A stretch of 64,000 nt of DNA. It comes from an uncultured Actinomycetaceae bacterium. Lineage in GTDB: Bacteria; Actinomycetota; Actinomycetes; Actinomycetales; Actinomycetaceae. The notes beneath the pieces were generated by a model. That model was not told where the DNA came from, did not search any database, and saw only the letters and a program-made list of their open reading frames with translations. Both the position numbers and the translations under genes were made by a program. Of the stretch, positions 9,467 to 18,176 are shown piece by piece. The stretch spans positions 186,001-250,000 of the forward strand of contig CABQJD010000002.1 of the NCBI GenBank assembly GCA_902464405.1, read 5' to 3'. The stretch's first letter is position 1, and the number at the start of each line of letters is the position of its first letter.

Positions 9467-9508
9467 CATCATATGAATACCGCACTCGATTCCGTGATTA
9501 TCAGCGCT

Positions 9509-11302
9509 TTATCGGTTCAGTGCTTTTCTCCATGCTATAGCGCCAGCAATACTAAGCACACCTGCGCACGCAATCAGTGAGAATATATTTCCCATGCCCG
9601 TCTGAGAGAGCATATCCTGCTTCTTCTGGCTAACAACTGGAACGGCTGCTTTGTCTTTTTCCGTAACTTTCACTACGAGTTCAGCAACGGCTTCTCCACC
9701 ATTGTTCGGATAGGTCACTTTCACGGGAATTGTGTATGTTCCGAGAGCAACTTTCTCATGTGGAGCCACAGTCACGCTGCCGTCAGAATTAACTTTCACC
9801 CATTCTGGCGCGCCGTCTGCTTTTTCGTATGTAGTACCAGCAGGCGCTGGATTCGTTTCAACCTCATCAGTAGACGGATTATCGAATGTGGGCGCAGGCA
9901 CCGTCTTAGAATCGTCTTGCTTAACTGTGGTACCACCTGGATAAACAGGCTTGTTGATCTGGCTAAGAGCACATCCGTTGCTATCAACTGCAAGCCCTGA
10001 TGGAGTATCGGCACACTTATCGGCACTATCTCCAATGCCGTCGCCGTCAGCATCATTAAATTCCCACTGTGCTTGAAGAACCATATTGGCTTTCAGTACA
10101 ACTTCTTCACCAGCAGCAATAAGCTCACCTACTGGCTTTCCATTATCGAGAGCTTTCCAGCCTTGGAATGTGTGGTCAATCCGAGTCAAACCAAAATCTT
10201 CGGCACTTTTAATCGTGAAAGAAGGCTCAGGGAATGAAGGATATGAAACGTTGCTGGCTTGCGGAGCATACGTGACAGGAGCAACGTCATCAGCCGAAAC
10301 GTCTTGCGTTGCTTTTCCTCCGTTGAAATCATAGCTGAGCTGCACGCCCCATTGTGCACGCAGAATCGTCTTCGGGTCGTCACGCCTATTGGGATCAAAA
10401 GAAGGATCGTTCCAATCAATTTCTCCTAAAGTTTCTGCGGAATATCGCTGCTGAGGAGTCCACACCACTTGATCTGTATCGAATCCTTGTGCGCTCTTTC
10501 CAGAAATAGCCCAGCTAGGTGCCACATACCCACCCCTTGGAGTGAGCGCAGGATTCTTCTGCAGCGGAATATACGAGTTTTTCTCTTGCCCGCTATTAAA
10601 GGTATACCAACCGAGGAAGGTCATGCCCTCTTTTACTGGATCGGCAGGGAAATCCACGGTATTATCACGATTCACAATCCGCGTCACGTTTGCAGTGCTG
10701 CCCACTAAAGTGCCGCCCAAGGGCATAAATTCAATGTTGTGCCGCATGAAGCTGATTCGCGGAAAATTCACTCCACCGTTGGCATCATTATCTCCGCCGA
10801 CTTCGTGCTTAAATTCTAAACTAGGATAACTGGGATAGTTAGACCAGCCTCGGTACCCTAAGTGCCAACCTTCGGGGATGCTCGCTGGATCAACTTTGAT
10901 AGTGATAATTTCACCTTTTGGCAATGTGCCAAGGCAGCGATCTATGAGATCCATCTTTGCAGGGTCGTAACCTTTACAGCCTGGCAGACCATTAGTTTCC
11001 CCTGGCACCTGAACTTCCGTGCCGTCAGCACGCACATAGCTAATCTTCAGGTCGCGAGGATTGAGCTTTCCGCCCTCGGTAAAAGCTTTCCAGCCTTCAA
11101 GAGTAGGCTTTGGAAGAACTAAACTTCCGGGAGACTGCGGCCCAGCGGAAATGAGATCAAATGAGATTGATTCAGCAAGCATCTCTCCCTCAGTTGGAGC
11201 CGCAGCAGCGACGCCAGTTGAAAAAGCGAGCGCCAGCCCAGCCGCAAGAACTGCTGCACCAGTCTTTTTGACAGCGCGGTATAAAAATATCTGATTTTCC
11301 AT
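9509..11302 (-). CDS. Sortase-anchored surface protein with InlB B-repeats and a Rib-like domain
   Basis: 597-aa wall-anchored protein. N-terminal signal peptide (VLAAGLALAFSTGVAAAAP); two InlB_B/Flg_new-type repeats (for example DPVKEGMTFLGWYTF and HTFQGWKALDNG); a thrombospondin type 3-like calcium motif (DADGDGIGDSADKC); a Rib/alpha-like domain (SDGSVTVAPHEKVALGTYTIPV); and a C-terminal sorting signal LSQTG (9596-9610) followed by a hydrophobic helix and a basic tail. The motif has Ser where Pro is usual. GAGGATCTA before the ATG supports the start. Likely adhesin; the ligand is unknown. It lies just downstream of the GH110 gene on the same strand. Confidence 0.85.
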   Translation of the reverse strand: MENQIFLYRAVKKTGAAVLAAGLALAFSTGVAAAAPTEGEMLAESISFDLISAGPQSPGSLVLPKPTLEGWKAFTEGGKLNPRDLKISYVRADGTEVQVPGETNGLPGCKGYDPAKMDLIDRCLGTLPKGEIITIKVDPASIPEGWHLGYRGWSNYPSYPSLEFKHEVGGDNDANGGVNFPRISFMRHNIEFMPLGGTLVGSTANVTRIVNRDNTVDFPADPVKEGMTFLGWYTFNSGQEKNSYIPLQKNPALTPRGGYVAPSWAISGKSAQGFDTDQVVWTPQQRYSAETLGEIDWNDPSFDPNRRDDPKTILRAQWGVQLSYDFNGGKATQDVSADDVAPVTYAPQASNVSYPSFPEPSFTIKSAEDFGLTRIDHTFQGWKALDNGKPVGELIAAGEEVVLKANMVLQAQWEFNDADGDGIGDSADKCADTPSGLAVDSNGCALSQINKPVYPGGTTVKQDDSKTVPAPTFDNPSTDEVETNPAPAGTTYEKADGAPEWVKVNSDGSVTVAPHEKVALGTYTIPVKVTYPNNGGEAVAELVVKVTEKDKAAVPVVSQKKQDMLSQTGMGNIFSLIACAGVLSIAGAIAWRKALNR

Positions 11303-11384
11303 TAGATCCTCGATTCCAGAGGCAGGGAATAAATATATACACCATCATGCATCACGCAGATATTTTCATCCTACCACTCACGTA

Positions 11385-14300
11385 TCACGCCTTGCTGGCA
11401 CAACGGGCATTCAGTGCCGCACCGCCAAGAACTAGAGCCAATGCTGAAAAAATAAATACCCACACATCGCGATAGCCAGTCTTTTCTAGATGAGCTGCAG
11501 CAGCTTTTGGAGCGCTATCGCCTACTGCTTTCACACCTTTTTTATCCTGAGAATCCGCCACACTGTGAGTATCCGCTTCTTGCGAAGAAGCACCCTTGGA
11601 ATCAACAGATGCAAACAAAGCGTTAAAAATAACGTCACTTTCTCCCACTTCGTACGAAAACTCCGTATCGGAAGATACCGTTACAGTGCCCAGCTGCCAA
11701 CCAACAAAACGATATCCTTTGGCAGGAGTCGCTTTCAAAGTGACGATATCGCCTTTATAGAGCCGAGCATCTTTAATGGCGTGTGGTTTCGCATCTGCCG
11801 TTCCCATCTGCATCTGATCTTTTGGAACGTTGACTCGGACAGTACGAGATGCTTCGCGCTCTAAAGAATCATCAATAGAGCGAGTGTCTGTGTTGAGAAT
11901 CGTCCACCGATAAACTGAACGAGTTATTCCATCTTCAGCGATCACATCTGCTTTTAAGATATTTATCCCTGGATTTAACTGAATAGAATCGAAAACCCCA
12001 TTACCGTTGGGTTTAAGTTCTTTATTATTAAGCTCCAGCTTGATAGTGGCATTCGCGCTCACATCAAAAGCCGCATCAATCAAGGAATACTCAGCATTCG
12101 TAGTAGATGCATAGTTAAACACATTGGGTGCAGCCGTAATATCTCCATCTAAAAGCCCAGTTATTTTACCTGCTATACGGGCGTGACTGCTCTTCGCAAC
12201 AGGAATATCACCGCTGGAAACTATATTCTCGGAAGTTTTTCTCTCCCCAATTTTTATCTTTTTACCGTTTACAGTGATATCAGCATAAGAAACAGCAGTA
12301 GCATTCCCCTCTGGATCAGAACTCGAAGCAGAAGCAAAAGCCAGTTTGATATCGTCACCTAAGAATCGAGCATCGGCCTCTCCAATTTTATTCCAGCTAT
12401 TTCCGCTGTCTGAACTAAAATAGGTGGCAACAGTATTTCCCCTCTTTGAAAATTTCATTACAACGGATTCAGCATTTTCACCAGCACGCACAGCCTCATT
12501 TCCGCCATACCAAGTTTCCTGAGCCTTTGCAGATTCTTCACGAACCTGCGCTATCTTTCTAGTATCGCCGCTGCGATGCTTTCTTTGAATAGCGATGTAA
12601 TTATTTTGATCTTTATACAAGTAAACACCCGTATCCGACCATTGCGAACTAGTCAGCCCCCGCTGTTTCACAGTAATATCAAAATCACTAGAGCTATCGC
12701 TATTTAACACGTCACCAACTAAGATATTTTGACCTCGTTGCTCCTGGTAAAGACCGCCAGAAGAATACGTTGAGCTGAAACCAAATTCATTCGGTTTCAA
12801 TTCGTGAGCCAGATCCTCTGATTCTATACTCCACTTATCGGTAAAATTATAGATTTCTTGCGGCGCACCTGCAGTTGCCGAAACATGTAACACAAGCGGA
12901 TCAGAGGTTCGTTTGACGGCGTCATCTCCACTTCCTACAACTTCCGTTAAAGTGACTGACGCGCTACCTTCACGCAACGCATAGACAACACCATTAGAGT
13001 CTACTTTTAATACGTTCGGATCAGACGACGTAAAGTATCGAGTAACGCTAGGTGCTGCCATAGGATTAGTGATCATTGCTCCATGAGCTGTGGCTGCATC
13101 ACTGGCGATATGCACACTGGAGGAATCCATCTGAGAAATATCGACAGAACTATTCAAGCCTAATCCGTATACGTTATTCGCAATAGTGACCGATGCATCT
13201 GCTTGAAGCCGATAAAGGGGTGCAGTATTCTTTGGGCTGCCTGAAGAAATAAGCCGAACACTGCCTCCCACAGGCAAAGTATCTTGAGCTGAATGAAGCA
13301 TTAAAATTTCCGGGTCTTGCAGCAAGATAGTGTTGCCAGAGAAACGAAGATCTTTTGTACTTTTAGTGTCAAGAACCCGCTGCACATCTCGATTGTTGCC
13401 TGCAGGATTTTGCTCACCTGCTTTCACAACGTAAAACTTGTTTGCAGTGATACTCACGTTCTCGTGAACAGTATGCTGCGCACTGGCGTTCGGGTTTGTG
13501 GGTTGAATAAATATCGCCTGAGAGCTTCCGTTCAAAAAAGTATTATTTCTAATTGTTAGGCTTCGAACTGGACCCGATTCATACCATCCTTGCGCGTCAT
13601 TCGAGATATAAATTCCAGCCATCCCGATTCCGTCAAAAGTGTTGTTTTCGATGAGTACTTTTCTGCGAGTCGTCACCAAAATCCCTCTAGTGGGAGTAGC
13701 AGTAAACACATTGCCAGATATTTCCACCTCGGGAGTATAAGTAATATTTTCAACAACGTGAGTGCCGTTTGCACCAATTTGAGCAGGGATATCCTTATCA
13801 AAAGTAAGAATAATATCGGTGAGATTTCCAGAGCCGCTCCCCATAGCGCCTCCCATGCCATCAGGTCCATCAACTGCTATGACCTTGCGCACTGAATCCG
13901 CAACAGTGACCATATTTCCTCTGGTAGAAAATTCAACCTGATCTCCGATGAAGTAATTGGGGAAGCCAGCTGTTTCGTGATGCTTAAAGCGCACTTTGAT
14001 TTTATTTGGAGCTATTTTTTCTACAACCTCATTAAACGTACCGTGAATATTAACGGGATCATCATGCGGGTTAGAGAAATAAGAATTGATTATTTTTATG
14101 GTGCCTTTTGTTCCCGACATTTGGATAAAATCAGCAAAACCAGAAGTAGAGCGCCCTGTTTCGGCAGGAGCTTCAAAACGGACGTTGCTTATAGTTATGT
14201 TTTCGCTATGCTGCCCTACGATGCCGAAACCATGCAAAAACCCTATTCGAGTATTTTCAATTGTGACGTCTTTAGATTTCCAGATAAACATTCCAGGATG

Positions 14301-15239
14301 ATCTCTATCCAACAGCCGCATCTGAAAATACATTCCTTTTTTAAGTAAGCTGTGAAGCGGCTTCGAATAGGTGACCTTTAGATGATTAGCACGATCTGTT
14401 TGCGTGTGCGTTATAGATGCCACATTGGCAAAAATGCTGCTTTGAGGATTTCCTGCCCGCCACGTTTGCTGCTTGGAAGCGTCATATGCCTGCATATAGG
14501 TAAAAGCTGACTGCTTGGTGCTCCAGTATCGCTGACGATCGTATGGACTGATATCAGAATGCCACGTTATATCGCTGCCATCCAAAGAATAGTTATACTG
14601 CTTTGGAACTAGAAAAGTTGCCGACTGCGCATCGCTGTCGATATTTTCTACTGCAATATCGATCACGGTTGGAACAGCAAAATCTGTTGTCACATGTTGT
14701 ATCGTGATTTTTTCACAATCAATGGCTGCAAATTCTGTCATTTTTCCGTGATACATAAAAAGCGAACCGCTGCCTTCTAAGGTCACATTACTCAAACCTT
14801 CAAATAAAATCCCGATGCGTTTCTTCTTGTATGCTTCATTAGCACCCACAGTATTCGAGACATACAACGTGCGCTCTGGAGCTTTATCGGGATAAAAATC
14901 GTATCTGCCAGTGGGGAATCTTAAAACTATTGATTTTTCCGGGTGAGCTTTTCTTAGATTCTTGATCTCAGCTATCGCCTTTTGCGCAGCAGGAGCAGAA
15001 TCTGCGCTGCCGCTGGGATCAGCACCGAAAGCAGTCGCATTTACGATAATCGAATCAGCTTCTTCAGCAGCGGCAATAGCAGGATTCGCTAAGATAAAAA
15101 ATGCACACCCGATGCTTAAAGAAACTATAGCTGAAAGAATTTTGCGCCGCTTATATGCGGGGGGGGCATATCGATCCAGATATGAGTTTATTTTGACGAC
15201 GATATTGCGACTGCATAACGTACCTTTCTGTGGCGCCAT
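11385..15239 (-). CDS. Surface-anchored GH110-like alpha-1,3-galactosidase with accessory domains; poly-C at the 5' end
   Basis: 1284-aa exported protein. Signal peptide at about residues 30-58; right-handed beta-helix catalytic region about 60-640, with the paired aspartates of HDDPVNIHG (392-400) typical of GH110, which releases terminal alpha-1,3-galactose such as the blood-group-B epitope. Then a Big_2-like domain (SDPNVLKVDSNGVV), a concanavalin-like region (about 800-990), a cadherin-like sandwich, an InlB-type repeat (GYRFVGWQLG) and an LEKTG sorting signal near 1251. The layout resembles large bifidobacterial GH110 enzymes. ATG 15239 lacks a ribosome site. ATG 15216, six bases after GAAAGG, is out of frame by one base, and the C8 tract (15159-15166) lies between it and the signal peptide. 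Confidence 0.8.
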   Translation of the reverse strand: MAPQKGTLCSRNIVVKINSYLDRYAPPAYKRRKILSAIVSLSIGCAFFILANPAIAAAEEADSIIVNATAFGADPSGSADSAPAAQKAIAEIKNLRKAHPEKSIVLRFPTGRYDFYPDKAPERTLYVSNTVGANEAYKKKRIGILFEGLSNVTLEGSGSLFMYHGKMTEFAAIDCEKITIQHVTTDFAVPTVIDIAVENIDSDAQSATFLVPKQYNYSLDGSDITWHSDISPYDRQRYWSTKQSAFTYMQAYDASKQQTWRAGNPQSSIFANVASITHTQTDRANHLKVTYSKPLHSLLKKGMYFQMRLLDRDHPGMFIWKSKDVTIENTRIGFLHGFGIVGQHSENITISNVRFEAPAETGRSTSGFADFIQMSGTKGTIKIINSYFSNPHDDPVNIHGTFNEVVEKIAPNKIKVRFKHHETAGFPNYFIGDQVEFSTRGNMVTVADSVRKVIAVDGPDGMGGAMGSGSGNLTDIILTFDKDIPAQIGANGTHVVENITYTPEVEISGNVFTATPTRGILVTTRRKVLIENNTFDGIGMAGIYISNDAQGWYESGPVRSLTIRNNTFLNGSSQAIFIQPTNPNASAQHTVHENVSITANKFYVVKAGEQNPAGNNRDVQRVLDTKSTKDLRFSGNTILLQDPEILMLHSAQDTLPVGGSVRLISSGSPKNTAPLYRLQADASVTIANNVYGLGLNSSVDISQMDSSSVHIASDAATAHGAMITNPMAAPSVTRYFTSSDPNVLKVDSNGVVYALREGSASVTLTEVVGSGDDAVKRTSDPLVLHVSATAGAPQEIYNFTDKWSIESEDLAHELKPNEFGFSSTYSSGGLYQEQRGQNILVGDVLNSDSSSDFDITVKQRGLTSSQWSDTGVYLYKDQNNYIAIQRKHRSGDTRKIAQVREESAKAQETWYGGNEAVRAGENAESVVMKFSKRGNTVATYFSSDSGNSWNKIGEADARFLGDDIKLAFASASSSDPEGNATAVSYADITVNGKKIKIGERKTSENIVSSGDIPVAKSSHARIAGKITGLLDGDITAAPNVFNYASTTNAEYSLIDAAFDVSANATIKLELNNKELKPNGNGVFDSIQLNPGINILKADVIAEDGITRSVYRWTILNTDTRSIDDSLEREASRTVRVNVPKDQMQMGTADAKPHAIKDARLYKGDIVTLKATPAKGYRFVGWQLGTVTVSSDTEFSYEVGESDVIFNALFASVDSKGASSQEADTHSVADSQDKKGVKAVGDSAPKAAAAHLEKTGYRDVWVFIFSALALVLGGAALNARCASKA
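15159..15166 (-). repeat. Poly-C tract (C8 on the coding strand) in the GH110 gene start region
   Basis: Eight identical bases inside the 5' coding region, just before the signal peptide. At eight C, the ATG at 15216 with its good ribosome site (GAAAGG, spacing 6) ends at a TAA after 21 codons. At seven or ten C it reads into the signal peptide and the full enzyme. This is the layout of a slipped-strand phase switch. Confidence 0.7.
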
Positions 15240-15561
15240 TGCCAGCTGAGCTACACACCCAAGCGGTAAAAGTCTATGTTTCTATCACTATATATGGAAT
15301 TTTCACTGAATAAAACACTAAAATATCCTGAATTTTCCTCCGTTCGATACGGCAGAAAAATTTGGGTTCACAGGTATCTACGCCGCTCTTGGCATTCTCA
15401 TAAGAGTTACACAAAATAGACAACTAAGAAATAGGCGACCAAAGTCCCGTATCGCGGTATGCTGGAAACATACGCTTTGATGCACGCCGCTCTCGCATAA
15501 CTCAACACAGCTCCAGCTCAACGCATCAAAGAAACCTATCTGAAATGCAAGGGAGCATTTT
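15240..15561. promoter_or_regulatory. Divergent intergenic region, GH110 gene and DsrE-like gene
   Basis: About 320 bases holding the promoters of two divergent genes. AT-rich stretches lie at 15280-15345. The only assigned site is AAGGGAGC at 15548-15555, the ribosome site of the plus-strand gene at 15562. No tRNA or structured RNA was recognised. Confidence 0.4.
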
Positions 15562-15906
15562 ATGGCAGATCTACGAATCGTCTTTCACGTGAACGAAAAT
15601 AATCGCTGGCCTTTTACTATTCGCTCAGCTCACAACCTCGTACACTCCAAAGAGCAAGGGCGCGCAGTCGTCGTTGCAAACGGCGGAGCTATCCGAGCTT
15701 TTTCACAATTAGACGCAGACCCCGCGCAATGGAAGAAAATTAAAGCTCTCGCAGAAGACGGCGTGAGGTTTGTGGTATGAAAAATCGCAATGGACGAACG
15801 CCAGATAAATCCTGATCTTCTGCCAAGCTACGTGGATATCGTTCCCGCTGGAATTGTTGAAATAGCAAAGCTGCAAGCACAGGGGTACGGCTATATCAAA
15901 TCCTAA
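15562..15906 (+). pseudogene. DsrE/DsrF-like sulfur-relay protein with in-frame TGA at the Cys position
   Basis: The reading frame is intact over 115 codons except for TGA at 15778-15780. The first 72 residues (start MADLRIVFHVNENNRWPF) and the 41 after the TGA (KIAMDERQINPDLL ... PAGIVEIAKLQAQGYGYIK) are both typical of small DsrE-like proteins, in which a Cys (V-C-R/K-N-A-L) sits exactly where the TGA falls. AAGGGAGC precedes the ATG and a terminator follows the TAA, so the gene looks recently functional. Either a single-base nonsense mutation of a Cys codon or, less likely, a selenocysteine codon. No convincing SECIS hairpin was found right after the TGA. Confidence 0.7.
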
Positions 15907-15921
15907 ATACGCGATTCATCA

Positions 15922-15951
15922 CATTTGCAGATTACCTCCTCTCTGCAAATG
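15922..15951 (+). terminator. Terminator after the DsrE-like gene
   Basis: Perfect 10-bp stem (15922-15931 with 15942-15951), 10-base loop, followed by CTTATTCTCGCGTTTCTT. It lies 16 bases past the TAA at 15904-15906, which supports reading the TGA-split frame as one transcript unit. Confidence 0.7.
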
Positions 15952-16038
15952 CTTATTCTCGCGTTTCTTACTATGCTCAAGAGTGGATCAAGTTTCAACA
16001 CCGCTATATGAGGCTAGTAACGAGGAAAAATACAGAGC

Positions 16039-17460
16039 ATGAGCAAACGCAAGAAGATCACTATTGCCGTCGCTATCTTGGTGACGCTTATTCTCCTTGC
16101 TGCAGGAGTGTATATCGGCTATTTTACCTTGGGGAAACGAGCGCTTCCTCGCACATATATCGGAGAAACGAACGTTGCAGGGCTTACCCAGCAAGAGATC
16201 GAAGATCGCCTCAATAATGCTGCGCAAGAAAAGACGGTGACGGTTTCAGGCGAGGGCATCGTCACCACAAAATCCACGCTTGCCGATATGGGATTTTCCT
16301 TTGATTCGAAGAAAATAGCTGAGCAGGCTCTCTCCTCTAATTCACACATATTGAGCTATTTCAAAAACCCTCTTTTTTCTCGTGTGCTCACACCCGATAT
16401 CACAATACATAAAGAAACTGCTTCAAAATTTGCTCATTCGCTAACAGAAGGAAACGAATCGTCAGTAGCTCCGATTGAACCCACACTTGAATTTACTTCT
16501 GAAGAATTTCGCATTACTGAAGGAAAGAATGGTGTAGGGGTAGATCCGCGTGAACTAAAAAATGCCGCCTACCAACTCGCAGCAACGCTCTCAGATATCA
16601 ATTATTCTGCATCAATTTCAGACGTTGAACCACTCATGCAGCCTTCCGAACTTCAACCGAAATTAGAAGCAGCCAATGAGCTAATTGATATCCCCGTCTC
16701 GCTAAAATTTAACGATAAAACCTTTAGCGCATCTGCAGAAGATAAAGCACAATGGCTCTCGCTCGACTCTGAAAAACCAACTATTTCTGCGCAAGCAGTA
16801 AAAACATGGGTGCAAACCCAAGCCGATACTTTCACAATAAAAGGAATCACGGGAATTCGATATCTAAATTCCTCGGGCGAAATCATCAAAGTAAAACGAG
16901 AAGCGATACAAGGAGTCACCGTTGATAACGTTGATTCAATCGCCGAGGAGATCGTGAAAAATCTAGCTGAAAAAGCAGCAACTAACGCAAGCTTTACCAC
17001 CACAAATGAGCAGGTGCAGTGGGATGAAAAAGTAGTGGCTCCTGGCGCCGAGAACCTTCCTTATCCAGCGCCTGAGGGGGAGCGCTGGGTAGATATCAAC
17101 CTCAGCAATCACAGCGTTAATTTGTATGAGGGAGCAACGTTGATAGCCAGCTATCCGATGATAAGCGGAAGCCCTGCCACGCCAACTCCCACAGGAGAAT
17201 TTAGCGTTTATGCTCAACTCACTATCCAGACGATGCGCGGCAAAAATGCTGATGGATCTGAGTATGAAACCAAAGACGTGCCGTGGGTGACGTATTTCGA
17301 TGGCGATATAGCTACTCACGGATCCTCTGCTTGGCGCAGCAGCTGGGGATATGATGCAGGATATGGCGGCTCCCACGGCTGTGTGAATATGTCGAACGAA
17401 GGAGCTCGCGCAGTATTTGATTTTGCTTCAGTTGGCACAGCAGTAACTGTGCACTACTGA
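16039..17460 (+). CDS. L,D-transpeptidase (YkuD domain) with peptidoglycan-binding domain
   Basis: 473-aa membrane-anchored enzyme. A single N-terminal transmembrane segment (ITIAVAILVTLILLAAGVYIGYF) is followed by PG_binding_4-like regions (RTYIGETNVAGLTQQEIEDRL; TLADMGFSFD) and a C-terminal YkuD domain with the catalytic signature HG(17-20)SHGCVNM: GDIATHGSS, then GGSHGCVNMSNEGARAVF. It forms 3-3 cross-links in peptidoglycan or attaches proteins to it, outside the membrane. GAGG lies 17 bases before the ATG, so initiation may be modest. It stands alone, convergent with the CDGSH gene. Confidence 0.9.
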   Translation: MSKRKKITIAVAILVTLILLAAGVYIGYFTLGKRALPRTYIGETNVAGLTQQEIEDRLNNAAQEKTVTVSGEGIVTTKSTLADMGFSFDSKKIAEQALSSNSHILSYFKNPLFSRVLTPDITIHKETASKFAHSLTEGNESSVAPIEPTLEFTSEEFRITEGKNGVGVDPRELKNAAYQLAATLSDINYSASISDVEPLMQPSELQPKLEAANELIDIPVSLKFNDKTFSASAEDKAQWLSLDSEKPTISAQAVKTWVQTQADTFTIKGITGIRYLNSSGEIIKVKREAIQGVTVDNVDSIAEEIVKNLAEKAATNASFTTTNEQVQWDEKVVAPGAENLPYPAPEGERWVDINLSNHSVNLYEGATLIASYPMISGSPATPTPTGEFSVYAQLTIQTMRGKNADGSEYETKDVPWVTYFDGDIATHGSSAWRSSWGYDAGYGGSHGCVNMSNEGARAVFDFASVGTAVTVHY

Positions 17461-17480
17461 TTCATCATTCATCCGCCCAA

Positions 17481-18176
17481 CTATTTCTCTATATGCCCGT
17501 CGTCAAAAGCAGCTGGTACGTGCGTAGCATCGCATATAGGCTTCTCACGCGATAGACCACAGCGGCAGAGCATATATCGATTGCGCAGCTCATATTCTTC
17601 GCCATCAGCGCTCTCAAGAGGAATATAACCATGCACATACAACCCTGCACTCACCGCCTGCTCAGGATCCTGCACCACTGTGATTCCCGGCTTTAGCTCT
17701 GGCTCCAGCAGCTCTCCGCTCTCACTTTGCACGTTGAGCCGCCCTGCTGGGCAGGCGCTCGCCAATTCGCGTACGGTACTATCGCCCGAAGAATCGCCTT
17801 TCGCAAGAATGCTCCAAATATCTTCGCGCTCCCCTTGGGCATTTTCTGCATGGCAAAAGCGCACAAATGCGCAACGTTTATCATCACGCACAGTGAGGCT
17901 CTTTCCTTCTATCGTCTCGGCTCGCTGATCAAACGTATCGGTGGAGGCAGTTTCAGCGCCCACAAAGCCGCGCTTTTTGTGCGTTCCATCGCAAAAAGGA
18001 GCAGAAGAGCTATGCCCACAACGGCACAGATAGTAATCGGATTTCTGCTCCAGCTCGCGCCCATCTTCCCATACGTAGCCCTGCCCTTGCGGCCGAACGA
18101 TTTTTTCATCCAAGGGCACAGCCCCAGATACGTGATAGGGCCCGCCTTTAATGACCTTAATTCTCATCGATTCCAT
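17481..18176 (-). CDS. Double CDGSH iron-sulfur protein with a divergent Fe-S mono-cluster domain
   Basis: About 230 aa. Two CDGSH motifs (C-x-C-x2-S-x3-P-x-C-D-x2-H) bind 2Fe-2S clusters: CRCGHSSSAPFCDGTH near the N-terminus and CRCGLSREKPICDATH near the C-terminus. Between them is a region like the Fer4_19 domain (KRCAFVRFCHAENAQ ... ACPAGRLNV). Probably a redox or Fe-S transfer protein; the partner is unknown. The frame is open to 18218, but ATG 18176 or 18167 (MRIKVIKGGPYHV) fits the family; both overlap the end of the FAD/Fe-S oxidase gene, suggesting co-translation. Confidence 0.8.
   Translation of the reverse strand: MESMRIKVIKGGPYHVSGAVPLDEKIVRPQGQGYVWEDGRELEQKSDYYLCRCGHSSSAPFCDGTHKKRGFVGAETASTDTFDQRAETIEGKSLTVRDDKRCAFVRFCHAENAQGEREDIWSILAKGDSSGDSTVRELASACPAGRLNVQSESGELLEPELKPGITVVQDPEQAVSAGLYVHGYIPLESADGEEYELRNRYMLCRCGLSREKPICDATHVPAAFDDGHIEK

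Noticed and set aside
15240..15262. tRNA-like string tgtagctcagctggcaat (minus strand) before the GH110 start
   Set aside because: It resembles a tRNA D-arm, but no acceptor stem, anticodon arm or T-arm follows.
15781..15830. SECIS element after the TGA of the DsrE-like gene
   Set aside because: Only a 4-bp stem with loop AAATCCTG can be drawn; the expected G-rich apical loop at a set distance is missing.
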